Shown: positions 9,760 to 19,962 of the stretch, piece after piece | How the letters are laid out: each line of letters begins with the position of its first letter | Numbering within the stretch: position 1 is the first letter of the stretch | Assembly (NCBI GenBank): GCA_011032825.1 | Contig: JAADJZ010000036.1 | Location: 1 to 64,000, forward strand | DNA length: 64,000 bases | From: Massariosphaeria phaeospora | Lineage: Eukaryota > Ascomycota > Dothideomycetes > Pleosporales | Direction: 5' to 3' | The notes under the pieces: model-generated | What the model was told of the DNA's origin: nothing | Seen by the model: the letters and a program-made list of their open reading frames with translations, nothing else | Database searches by the model: none | Translations under genes and position numbers: made by a program

Positions 9760-12207
9760 CTAGACGACTCTTCCGCGACTAACCGACCGCTCCAAGCGTA
9801 TTTCGCCGTCCTCTTCCTCTGCATCATCGACACGCTCTCCAGGCAGTAGGATAGCCTTATCGATCGCAACAGGTAGGCCCCGATGCCGACCTCTAAGCAT
9901 GACGACACAAAGAACTAGTTTGCTCGTGGTATGTAAGGCCCCCGAGAAACTGTACGCCTGATCCGGGAGTCCGACCGAAATTCCAACACATCCATACGCC
10001 GACACTGTTTCGAAGATGACATTAAAGACGCTGAAGACCGCCGGGTTGGTCTCGAAATGTGAGCCCTCAATGATCATGATTATAAACACGGCCAGTACAA
10101 GCCACCACAAGTCGTGTGCAAGCTGAGCACGCAGTTGTTGGCGGACAAAGTATGACTTTGTCTGCTCGAAAGTACGATTGGTTAACGTCCTTCTCAGCTT
10201 GCCAAAGACGCCCGATCGGCCCGACGAAGACTGTGTCGCTGCGTACCCCGGATCATCCGCGTAGATTCCTAAGCTACGCTCCTCGTATACGTTACTGTTG
10301 CGCATAGTGATTACCACGGGGTAGACGGAGATGTACATCATGATAACGTATAGCACCTGCAGAGAGATGCGAACGCTGGGAATAGGCACAACATAGAAGC
10401 CGCCGCTTCGGACGGCAAGGGCTTGAAACAGTCCATCTAGGACGGCGATACCCGTGGGCAATGCGGCGATCGCATGGTTCCCAATATTGAGGATTTCGAA
10501 CGCCGCCCAGTCAATACCGTTGAGAGTAACCACAGACGTGAGAAGCCACCACGTGTGACGAGAAGGAAACATATTGGTGTAGCACCGTCTCGGGTGGTCG
10601 AGGAGGAACTGCATGGTCCTCCGCGAGTCTTCCCAACGTTCTCCTTTTGGTAAGATCCTGAGTAGAGTCCAGACGGTCAATCGAAGGAAAATCGGGTAAC
10701 AGGTGTTGCCCGCAAGGATCAGGAGGCCCATTGTGATAAGCATATAGACCGAGTTTTGAAAGGCGATCATGTTGGCGTCCACAAGCGACATGCCCGAGTT
10801 GTTGAATGCTGATACGGCGTTGAAACTTCCCACCCACCACGGATTTAGGCCGTTTCTTCTTGCAACGGAAGGTTTGTTGATTGCAACATATGCACCGATG
10901 CCTACACACCCGAGTAATTGGAAGAGAATCGAATAGGCTGGCACGAGCCACGAGAGAAGCCGGATGGCTCGGTATTCGTAACCTCCGAGCTCTTCACGCT
11001 CTGCCTCGGACAAATGGTGGAACTGCGAATTCCGAGATGACAGTCCTCGAGATGCAAAGGATAGGTGGTTTATTGCTAAGTCCACGTTCTCGTCAAGGGG
11101 AACATCGGACGCAGGTGTGGACATATTGGTGGACCGCCTCTTCAGACTTGCATTGGCGTGGGCACCAACACCTCGCATCGACATAAACCGACGATGGCTA
11201 TGTGGCGGAGAACCTGGTTCTGCATGGTAGTAAGTCCCGGGCCCAAATGTGATATGTGTAGGTGGAGTATTGTAAGTATCCAAACTAGCTGTATGCTTCA
11301 GATTAGCACCATCTTCAGTGCGGAGGGCGGTAGTATGATCGTTCTCTAGAGGAGATGGCCGCGAAGGACCAGAAATGCAGATTTCGTCGTCGACCAGCCG
11401 TGATCCTTGCTCCGTCTTAGTGAATGCGTATTCCTCAGGGCTCGCTTGAGTAGGCGGTTTCTCGGTTGCTTTGTCGTGACTAGTTGCAGAACTCTCGGCT
11501 ACACTACAACGCACAATTTCGAGGCCATCTGACTGGCCATCGGCAGGTTCGTCTGGGTCGCCAGCTTGGTGGGGCTGGGATTTAGCCGGACTAGACAGAA
11601 TTCTCCGAGCATCCGACCTCGATAGACTTCGCGAAAGTCGACGTGCAAGAGACGCGGGCCCATGCCGGGGCCGTCTTTCGCTCTCTGCCTTGCGTCGTCG
11701 CAGGTTTACAATGTGTTCGAGTCGACTCTCGAAAGCTCTCTTCCGAACATGGACAACGAAGCCAGACACGAATATGGCGGAGCCGATTATAATGAGGAAA
11801 AACAGTAGGAACTGTTGGAACGTGTTCAGCGTCGACAGGTTGACCGTGTTCAGTCCGCTATAACCTGTTAGCATAGTGAAATGATAGGGAACTGGCGTAC
11901 AAGAGACCGAAGCGAAGCGTCTAGAGCGAGAACAGAGAAGCGTCTCCACTGATTCCTGCCTCTGGTGGGTATATAATTCGACTTACGCTAGGGTCATAGC
12001 GCTAACGGTCACGAAAAGTGAATCCGTGTAGCTGATGCTCCGTGCCGGTGTAGACGACGCCCAGAATACCACACTCGTAACGAGACATGTTGCCACGAAG
12101 TATATGTAGTGAAGCGTTATGAAGTTCAGCGATGGCAGCGTTCGGTGGAGTCGACGTGCGGATCGGCGGAGACGCCCGGAGCCGGGGAGACTGGTGAAGA
12201 AGGCCAT
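9760..12207 (-). CDS. TRK-type potassium transporter
   Basis: Two exons: 11987..12207 and 9760..11857; the 129-bp intron falls inside the first pore loop; 772 aa. Fungal TRK proteins are plasma-membrane high-affinity K+ uptake systems with four M1-P-M2 repeats. All four pore segments are visible: VSAMTLAGLNTV, VSAFNNSGMSL, LAVRSGGFYVV and VSAYGCVGISVG. The N-terminal helix is HYIYFVATCLVTSVVFW. Between the first and second units lies a long hydrophilic cytosolic loop (~residues 110-330) rich in Ser and Arg, typical of fungal TRKs. The C-terminus ends with an acidic tail (VDDAEEEDGEIRLE). Length matches family members of 750-1200 aa. Splice junction joins ...AMTLA to GLNTVNLS. Confidence 0.93.
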
Positions 12208-13082
12208 GGACGCGCGGGACGGTATGTATCTACGATGCTGGCGGTGGGAAATTTACTGTGCAAGCAGCTGTTCATGCAGCGAGTTGACAAACAGGTGGCA
12301 TCTCCGAGACCCAGTGTCCTCCAGCCAGTCTCGCCGTTGGGGCGCGGCCGGCGAAGTACCTAGAAAACCTAGTGGAAAGATTTCGTGGGCAGATTCGATC
12401 CGAGCGCACCGCGTCGACGGGATAGCGTGCCAGTCTTTCACGCAGGGCAGCCGGAAAGGACGATCCAAGGGCTGGGCTGTTCAATGGCCAGCGGGTTGCA
12501 GCAGAGACGAATTCATTGTTCGGCCGGGTGGGGATGAGTGATGGCGGTGCGGTGCTGAGTCGGCGGCCGCGCTGTCGTCAGACCGAAGGCATGGAGGCAC
12601 AGCATGTAATTTGAGGGTGCCGGGCGGTCGAGGTCGCGATGACACACGCGCGGGGGTGGGTCGAGCACCCGGGTTGCGGGTTGGCTTGTTGTTCGAGCTT
12701 CGCGACGACTCGAGAGGCAGATGGCAGACATTCACATGCGCCAACTGCCGATGCCGATCGCGATCGCCGTTGCCGTGCACAGCCACACAGCCACACAGCC
12801 AAGGCGGAAGCCACCCTTACGTGACTGGCTACCAAGTGACGTAGACAGCACGGCATTAAGCGCCCGCCGCAATCCAGGGACATGATGAGCGCGTGAAGAC
12901 TGGCCCGCGGGGCTTCACTCTCTCTTGCACTCTCTAAAAGCCCATCGTCATTCCACGTCCTCACAACACACGCCTGCTCCTCTCCTCATTAATCCTCGCA
13001 CCTCTACGGCCGCACCGCCCCTCCTATCTAAACAACACAACCGGTCCTCGCCCCACTCCCCTCCCCGTCCCCCGCCAACATC
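12208..13082. other. Divergent intergenic region, CpG-rich
   Basis: Shared 5' region of the TRK gene (-) and the senescence-domain gene (+). The open frames here on both strands are GC-rich and lack domains. The ~120 bp before 13083 is C-rich on the plus strand, typical of fungal 5' leaders. Confidence 0.55.
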
Positions 13083-14669
13083 ATGACCAGTCGCGGCGAG
13101 CCCCGCCTGCTGTACTCGATCGGCGGCATCCGGGCCTACTTCATCCAGCAGGGCGAGGAGACGTCGCTCACGCCGTCGGGCGCCCAGACGCTGTCTCTGT
13201 TGATGGTGCCCACCAACTCGCCCTTTGCCGACCTCAGCAACACGCAGGGCCAGAATGAAGCCCCCGAAGAAGACTTCTACCTCCACCTCAACCTGCCGCC
13301 CGAGCTCGACCTGCCCCTCCCGGCGACGACGCAAATCTACCACCAGCCGCCGCGGAGCTACCTCATCCCTCGGTGGGACCTGGGCCCGGACAGTGGGGCC
13401 TTCACGAGGATCGAGTTTCCTACAATCGGCACCGGCCCAAACAGCGTCACCCAGGAGGACATTGACACTTTCGAGACGATCCTCGCCCAATGCACCGCCT
13501 TCCTCGAGCGCGCGCAGGCGCCGCAATCGACCAAAGGCGCCGCCAAGGCGTACAACCCCGCAGACTACGCGCCCGGCCAGGGATACCCGAGCGCAGGGAA
13601 GCACGGCGAGATTGTTCTCGTTGACGAGGACAACGGCAGCATTGTGGGCGAGCTGACCAGCGGTGCGCAGATCGTTGAAGATCCACGGCTGAACCCAGGG
13701 TCGAAGAGTAAACTAGCCTCCATGTCGAGCGCGCCCTTCCATGCTAACGCTGCTCAAGACCCCGTCGAAATCACCGTCTCTGCCGACGGCAAGCGCGTCG
13801 ATGTGAGGCCAGCGACCGAGGACTACCTCCAGCTGGCCCGTCTCCCTGCCTACAAGGATTCCAGTCTCGTGCAAAACTCGGCAGCCGCATCCCGGCTCAT
13901 CGTCACCGGCTCCACCTATATCAGCAATGTCATGGTGTCGGGCGCCGAGTCCTTCATGCAGAAGACGAAGCCAATGGACAAGCCCATGGTGTTTCAACCG
14001 GCCACGCACGAGCGAGCCCGCAAGATCAATACAATGACAACGGGCGTGGCAGGCTTCTCCGCGAAAACGGTTGGACAGCTCTCCAAATACGCTCAGAACA
14101 TAGGTGCAGGCGTGGCGAACCGAAAAGCGAAGAACCCCAAGAACCTCAATCCGGACGGCACACTGAACAGCAAGCCCGGTCTGCTGAACAAGTCCTTGAT
14201 CGCTTTCACCACCGTCGCCGACGGCATTGCGCACTCGGGTAAAACCTTACTGACGCATGGCGGCGCGGCTTCCAGTGCTGTGATAGGCCACAGGTACGGT
14301 CCCGAAGCCGGTAGTATCGCCGGAGAGCTTGCTGGTGGTGTCAAGAACGTCGGCCTCGTCTACATTGACGTGACTGGCGTGTCCCGGAGATGTGTCATCA
14401 AGGCCGTAGCGAAGGGCATGGTGGTCGGCAAAGTAAAAGACAAGCACGGTAATGAGCAGACGGTCATGGTCGGGGGCGGCGACGGGGGTGTCATCAACCC
14501 GGTCGATTTTGCACCTCAAGGCGCCTCCAACACCAGCCTTCCACCAAACCAGACTGCTGGGACCGCGGGTCAGATCAGTTTCGGCAATGCGGCGCCTCCC
14601 GCTTACCATCCTGGCGTCGGTGAGTCGATTGAAGGGCAAGCTGCCTACTATGCGCCAGAGAAGCGATGA
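13083..14669 (+). CDS. Senescence/spartin-domain protein
   Basis: Single exon, 528 aa; the ATG follows a pyrimidine-rich leader. The C-terminal half (~residues 270-460) matches the plant senescence/spartin-associated domain: ASRLIVTGSTYISNVMVSGAE, a central Gly/Ala-rich segment around SAKTVGQLSKYAQNIGAG, and VGLVYIDVTGVSRRCVIKAVAKG. The N-terminal ~140 residues (RLLYSIGGIRAYFI...) form a separate region common to fungal members. In animals and plants such proteins bind lipid droplets or membranes; the fungal role is little known. The tail is Pro/Gly-rich. No transmembrane segment or signal peptide. Confidence 0.8.
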   Translation: MTSRGEPRLLYSIGGIRAYFIQQGEETSLTPSGAQTLSLLMVPTNSPFADLSNTQGQNEAPEEDFYLHLNLPPELDLPLPATTQIYHQPPRSYLIPRWDLGPDSGAFTRIEFPTIGTGPNSVTQEDIDTFETILAQCTAFLERAQAPQSTKGAAKAYNPADYAPGQGYPSAGKHGEIVLVDEDNGSIVGELTSGAQIVEDPRLNPGSKSKLASMSSAPFHANAAQDPVEITVSADGKRVDVRPATEDYLQLARLPAYKDSSLVQNSAAASRLIVTGSTYISNVMVSGAESFMQKTKPMDKPMVFQPATHERARKINTMTTGVAGFSAKTVGQLSKYAQNIGAGVANRKAKNPKNLNPDGTLNSKPGLLNKSLIAFTTVADGIAHSGKTLLTHGGAASSAVIGHRYGPEAGSIAGELAGGVKNVGLVYIDVTGVSRRCVIKAVAKGMVVGKVKDKHGNEQTVMVGGGDGGVINPVDFAPQGASNTSLPPNQTAGTAGQISFGNAAPPAYHPGVGESIEGQAAYYAPEKR

Positions 14670-15274
14670 GGTTTTCGTAAGGTTGCTGTTTCATGAGCTT
14701 AGATGACTTACGACTGCACTGGGCTAGGCTAGGTTGAATTGGGGTAATCAGTATGAATTGAGGTAATCAGTATGGTGGTGAATGCATGCAGGCGTTTGAT
14801 CGGCATTGTTTGTGGGTTGGGTCATTCACGGGTTTTCCTTGAGTTTGCCCTGGTCAGGAGGACCGGTATACCTTTCACCAGTGAATTTAGTCTGCCTCAG
14901 CAACTTGCTCACCGCTTCCCTTGTTTCATTACTCAGTGCTTTCCTTTAGGTGATCTCCTATACGCTCTGCCGCGAATCACTGGGCGAGTGCTGACATACT
15001 CCTCCAACGGGACTGGTTTTGGTACATATAGCATACCCGACATTTCACTCTCAATTTCGTCACTGCCGCACACTTAAACCCCCCCGGCGTAGTTTCTGCT
15101 TTCCACTTTGACCTCACCGCGGTCTCTCAGAACAGCTCAACAAACATACGTCATCGTGCGAAGTGCAACTTCACCAATCTCACTCACGACACTGCTCATT
15201 CTTATCACATACCTACCTCACTCAACACATCAATCACCACGACGAACTCTCCACTTCACCGACTACCACCCACG
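14670..15274. other. Intergenic
   Basis: 3' flank of the senescence-domain gene and promoter of the His-rich hypothetical. A short duplicated motif (GGTAATCAGTATG) occurs twice at 14743-14775. No gene seen. Confidence 0.5.
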
Positions 15275-15805
15275 ATGGCGCATCTCCCGCGCGCTCTCGC
15301 CGCAACCCTGCGCCCAGCCTCCCACCAGCTGCTCTCATACAACGCGCAAACGCGCATCCCGATTGCGCCGTTCGCCAACGAGGTCCGCGACGCCGATGGC
15401 AACAGCAATACCAATACCAATACCGCTACCAGTACCAGTACAACTACCACGCGGTGCCTCCTCCCCGCGAAGCCCGCCACAACAACGCTCCACGTCCAGC
15501 GCTACCACAGCCACAGCCACAGCCACCAGCACGCCCTCCACCAAGCCCACCAGCTCACGCACATGAACTCCAGCGCGCTCGGTACAGCTTGCAAGTTCGT
15601 CGATCTGTTCTTCCGGGTACCGAGGCTCGATGCGGCGCTGGAGGCAGCAGTGAAGCAGGAGGTGAGGCGCGGGGCGGAAGGCAAGCAGAAGGACAAAGGC
15701 GGAAAGAAACCGGTGGGCGGAAACGGAAATGAGGGTGCAGGAGGTGGGCAGGGGAAGGCGCAGGAGGCGTACTCGGAGCATCAGCGGCTTAACGCTTTCT
15801 CGTGA
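15275..15805 (+). CDS. Hypothetical protein, His-rich, with microsatellite-encoded Asn/Thr tract
   Basis: Single frame of 176 aa; the ATG is in a good context (CACGATGG) after a C-rich leader. The N-terminus is basic and Ala/Leu-rich (MAHLPRALAATLRPASHQLL), possibly a mitochondrial presequence. It is followed by an Asn/Thr/Ser run encoded by AATACC repeats (15407-15450) and a HSHSHSHQHALHQAH run encoded by CAGCCA repeats (~15507-15526). A more ordinary segment, SALGTACKFVDLFFRVPRLDAALEAAVKQE, and a Gly/Lys-rich tail follow. No family recognised; the frame could be partly fortuitous. Confidence 0.5.
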   Translation: MAHLPRALAATLRPASHQLLSYNAQTRIPIAPFANEVRDADGNSNTNTNTATSTSTTTTRCLLPAKPATTTLHVQRYHSHSHSHQHALHQAHQLTHMNSSALGTACKFVDLFFRVPRLDAALEAAVKQEVRRGAEGKQKDKGGKKPVGGNGNEGAGGGQGKAQEAYSEHQRLNAFS

Positions 15806-17177
15806 TGATGAGCCAAAAGACGGATTGAGAGTTTCGGGTTTCTACGGGGGGGTGCGATGACGATGACGATGACGTAGAAGCCGGAGAGACATCGACTATC
15901 CACGTCGACGCAACACGACACTTAGGTACACTCGTGCCCCATCCCATCCCATCCAACTCGAACCAAACCGCAGAACATCGAAATCAGGACGGGGTCGGGG
16001 ACGGTCGCGATGTATTGTATCTCCTTCCGCGCCACCGGTATGCAGCTATTACTTTACTGCCGTTCTGTTCTGTAGAAGAGCCTATAGCTCGATCGATATT
16101 CAGCGGAGGATAGAAGACGCCAGGTGGGTGCGGTTTCGCTGGGTCGTCGTCGTCTTGCGCCCGCTCGAATCTCTGAGCAAGGGTTGCAGTGCAGATTGAA
16201 TGCATCTATTAGATATTGTAGTAGGTCGAAACCACATTTCTCCTTTCCAGTCTCCCTGATCCGGCGTCGGCGTCCCATGCCAGTAAGGAGAGAGTATCAC
16301 GCCCGCGTCTTGCAACAATATGATCTATCGACTACAGTTGGGTTCTCTCAAGCCCATGCCATGAACTTCAGGTAGGTTCGCAACGGTAAACGCGCTGCAT
16401 CATTTACTAGGTTTGAGTTTTACACGTTGACTGGGCTGAGCTATAGGGCCTCTGTAGGTAGGTAGATAGGTAGGTAGTGCCTCAGCTTATCTTTCATCTG
16501 CATGCGTTTTCTCTCTACTTCCCTGCCGTTACGCGGTTTCGGTCCACGGGGTGGGGTGTCGATCAGTCGGTCTGGAAGATCTGGAAGATAGCTTCGAGCG
16601 TCTTATCTAAAACACTCAGCGTGTAGAGGCACTAGGAAAGGATGTTTTTGAGTGGAGAGATTGCACGGCTAGGTATTTCATTGCATTTCTCGAGAATCTG
16701 TTTCTATACGACTTTGCATGCATCCAACACCTTTTATTTCTTCTCTTGTCCACCATTTTGCGTATCACTCACTAAGGGTTTCGGAACAGCGTCAACGCCG
16801 TACCGAGCTTGTTCCTAGGGAGACCTGAAAAAGGCCTTGTATAACCAATCTACAGCCTCGTTCTTCTAGGCCCTGCTAAGAAAGGGACTATGCCGCTCCA
16901 GCGACCAAAGGCGTCTTTATAGCAGCACATTCGCATTCCGTCTCTCGCAGTATCCTCGCCATCATCTTTCGCCGCCCGCTAAGGCCATGCAGTTCAGTTC
17001 AACCGCATTTATCAGTCTCCTTCGTCGGTGGAGATGTACGTTAGACTTAGAACTTACAATTAGGCCGCTGGACCTCATATCCAGTGTAACAAGCATATTC
17101 GATGCTACACCAGCACGACATCTCATCATCTGAAATCCTAATCCCTACTTGTACTATCCCATGTTTGTTCTAGATTG
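15806..17177. other. Intergenic, no gene seen
   Basis: Includes a GTAG/GATA tetranucleotide tract at 16454-16477. No coding structure or RNA gene was found. Confidence 0.55.
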
Positions 17178-17220
17178 CACAAGTAAACAAAGCTAGTAGT
17201 ACTAGCTTTGTTTACTTGTG
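17178..17220. repeat. Perfect 43-bp palindrome (20-bp arms, 3-bp spacer)
   Basis: Arms 17178-17197 and 17201-17220 are exact reverse complements, with AGT between them. The right arm is in frame with the hAT transposase fragment that follows, so the left arm appears to be an inverted copy of the fragment's first 20 bp rather than a normal terminal repeat. Confidence 0.95.
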
Positions 17221-18180
17221 GCGCGCTGTTGAGCTACGGGCGCCACTTGATGATTATATGGCGCACAAATCAGGCGAGTACAATCGCCACACAGCTCGCC
17301 GCCAACCTCGCGCGGTTGCTCGCCCTCTCGACGCCAGCAAATCTCGCCTGTTTATTAGAGAGAGCGGGCTTACAGGCAAAGATTGGGCTACTATAACGGA
17401 GTATCTCGAGCTGCTTAAGCCTTTCAAGGAGGCGACTAGCTGGCTTGAAGGCCGAGGCAGCGCTGGCCGCCATGGCGCGATCTGGGAGGTGATCCCTACG
17501 TTTGAGTGGCTTACTAATGCGCTGGAGGCTCTGCGTGAGCGAGTTGACGCCGTGGATTACAACGATCCCGACGCGCCTGAGGATCACGTCAAAACCAACC
17601 TCAATCTCGCTATCTCTAAGATTGAGGAGTACTACGCAAAGTTTAAGGACGCACCAGCGTATTACGCTGCCCTACGCCTTCATCCCGCCTACAACAATTA
17701 CGTTGATATCGCCTGGAGAGTACCGCTAGATGATGACGTAGATAGCCACCCGCAAGAGGAGTAGCTAGAGGCCAACAACAAGGGCTTTCAACTGCTCTAG
17801 GCGAGAGCTAAGGAGAAAGCTGCTGCTGCTGATCCTAAGTCACTACAAGCGCTCTAAAGTAAGAAACTACGCTCTAATTACGCACTTAATCGCACTAAGT
17901 TTATAAGAGCTACGATAAAAGAAAGAGAAACTCTTATAGTTAAATATAGATGACAAGTATGACCTATAGAGATTAAAGAAAACACTTAATTTCTCTTACA
18001 AGCTCGCTTAGCAGCCGATCGCCTACTAGCTGTTAAAAAAGCAACAGTACCCTGTCTTAGCACAGTTTGCTATAGATATTTTGAGTATTCCTACCGCTGC
18101 AGCAGATTGCGAGAGGACTTTTAGTAAATTAGCAGATTTACTAGGCGTACAAAGATTGTCAGTCGCAATCCCGTCAATGA
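17201..18180 (+). mobile_element. hAT transposase remnant, C-terminal part
   Basis: One reading direction gives a hAT-family transposase: LRAPLDDYMAHK, ESGLTGKDWATITEYLELL, IPTFEWLTNALEALRE, KIEEYYAKFKDAPAYYAALR and LHPAYNNYVDIAW. The C-terminal dimerisation motif DILSIPTAAADCERTFSKL lies at ~18070-18135. The frame is open to 17764 and then broken by TAG/TAA codons where Gln or Trp codons would be expected, and 17870-18010 is AT-rich. The N-terminal catalytic part is missing upstream. hAT elements move by cut and paste; this copy is dead. Confidence 0.88.
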
Positions 18181-18714
18181 GCGCCTGTTGAAAACGCGCG
18201 GCGAGAAGCTGTCGACAATCTCATTGGCAACCGCTTGGCTGACGCCGAGGCCACGGCGGTGCAAATGCGCGACGATAGAGGCTTCCTTTTTGAACGTTAT
18301 GGGGCCACCTCTGTCAACACCATGGCCAGGTTTCTGCTCGCCGAGATGCCGCGCTATAGCTGAGGTAGCCTCTGCCGCCTTGTATAATCCACCTATTGAT
18401 TTGTGTGTGTGGCAAAACTTGCAGAGCCAGTATATCGCCTCCTCTTTTCGGTGCCATAGGCGCTAGCCATGTTGAAACACCCAGCTCTCGCGTTTGCGCT
18501 TTGCGCTGTACGGTGGCTTTATCAGATTTAGGACGCGCGTCCAATCTAGGCCTTAGTAATCTCCATCGGCAGAGGCAGTAAACGGATCGTAGGCGGGCGT
18601 ATCGTCGATCGTAGAATCGGTATCGGTTGCCTGGTAGGATGACGCAGCACCCGACGGCTGCGTTGCCTCGCGATCGACGCGCTGCGAAAATACGGCGGGA
18701 AAGTTACGGTTCAT
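18181..18714 (-). mobile_element. hAT transposase remnant, N-terminal part with BED zinc finger, inverted
   Basis: Read on the minus strand from an ATG at 18714, one frame gives an N-terminal leader, then a BED-type finger (YWLCKFCHTHKSIGGLY, then ATSAIARHLGEQ) and a following helix region (FKKEASIVAHLHRRGLGVSQAV). Two in-frame stops interrupt it: TAA at 18553-18555 and TAG at 18473-18475, the latter explained by TGG to TAG. It lies tail to tail with the C-terminal fragment (17201-18180), so one element, or two, was rearranged. The junction is somewhere near 18150-18190. Non-functional. Confidence 0.8.
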
Positions 18715-18904
18715 CTAACAGGTAAGCGTACGAGCGAAAAGCGCGTCAAAAATACGTACTGTAGGCGGCGTGGGCGGCGGCAATGAGAGTGTAGATGTAC
18801 GCGTTGAGAGGCGCGTAGGAAATCGAGATGTTCAGAAAATTTTACACAACGGCGCTAAGCCTAAGATAGGCAGCTAAGCGAAAATATTTTAATATTTACG
18901 TTTT

Positions 18905-18975
18905 TAGCGAGAATCGAACTTAGGCAATTTATATTTTGGCTACTTTACGCCTTTAGCAACACCAAAGTTAGGCGG
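18905..18975 (-). repeat. Possible tRNA-derived (SINE-like) sequence
   Basis: On the minus strand an A-box-like TGGTGTTGCTAAAGG (18950-18964) is followed after a normal ~30-nt gap by a B-box-like AGTTCGATTCTC (18909-18920). The T-stem and acceptor stem do not pair well, so it is not an intact tRNA. It could be the head of a decayed SINE or chance. Confidence 0.3.
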
Positions 18976-19005
18976 AGGGGTGAGGGAGGGAGGGCGTGGA
19001 TCGTT

Positions 19006-19137
19006 ATCAATTCAATCCAATCAATCTAGGCATCTCAGATTGAATTGATTGCTATGGGAGCGCCTGCGAGATTGATTAATTGATTGATGACAAATCAATC
19101 AATCAATTCAATCTCGCAATCTAGATTGATTGTTGAC
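19006..19137. repeat. AATCAATC-rich inverted repeat block
   Basis: AATCAATC and its complement GATTGATT alternate through the block. A near-perfect fold-back lies at about 19068-19115 (GAGATTGATTAATTGATTGAT against ATCAATCAATCAATTCAATCTC). It may be a small MITE-like or simple-repeat element. Confidence 0.7.
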
Positions 19138-19643
19138 ATCTCTGCATGGTACTTACTTATTTAGCTGGGGACATTACTACAGAACCTTGCTACTGCACGC
19201 TTCTTATCGTAATATACCTACTACGTATTCCTTCTCGAAGCTTTTTTATGTTTAGCACAGAGAAAGCAGTTAAGAGAGAACCGAAGACCATGTAGCGCGG
19301 GTCAGTCGCCTCGATTCAACGACGCTTGCCAACGCAAGTACTTCACCTTTTATCTCAGCGATAGAGTAAGAAACAAGTGGAAATCTTCAGCGAAGTGAGG
19401 AAGAGAGAGATGGAGAAAGGTAGGGGAAGAGAAAGAGAGAGAGAAAATCAGGCAAGAAACAAACTAACCAGCCCAGCCAGCCCGCCAATTACTGCGGCGT
19501 ATACCAAACTACCCCACATGCTTGCTTGCCTGCTTGCGCTCCGTCCTCCGTCCTCCGTTCTCCATCCCAATCAAAACGTGCGATAAATCCGCACCCTTTC
19601 AGATCATCTCCTACGTAACCATATTATTATTAGTGTTCTCCTG

Positions 19644-19668
19644 CCTTGCCTTGCCTTGCCTTGCCTTA
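19644..19668. repeat. CCTTG pentanucleotide microsatellite
   Basis: About four to five tandem copies of CCTTG on the plus strand. Confidence 0.85.
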
Positions 19669-19962
19669 CGTAGCACGTAGTAGTGAATATTCGGACTGCA
19701 AATCGGCATCGGCAACACTCTACCACCAAGTTAGTCTGATCTGATGCAATTGCCCCGCTCTAAGGTACCATGCACCATGGAATCTATCCCGACCCCACTT
19801 ACCTTTGTAGTAAGCACCACACTCAACGTTCCGGAAGATATCGCTCAACTCAACACATCACACACAACACTCTCGCGCCAGTGCGGTAGACCTCACTCTC
19901 GCGCTCGACACCGTCTATCTATCTATCCACCACTCACCCGTCCCACCACCATCACCACCACC

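Larger units (their letters stand above)
18715..19962. other. Repeat-rich intergenic tract
   Basis: Holds a tRNA-like Pol III box pair (18905-18975), an AATCAATC inverted-repeat block (19006-19137) and a CCTTG pentanucleotide array (19644-19668). No protein gene is seen; purine-rich frames at 19377-19586 are low complexity. Confidence 0.6.

Noticed and set aside
12948..13604. 218-codon minus-strand frame
   Set aside because: Antisense to the senescence-domain gene; Arg/Gly-rich with no recognisable motif.
18909..18920. Intact tRNA gene
   Set aside because: Only box-like motifs are present; T-arm and acceptor stems do not pair.
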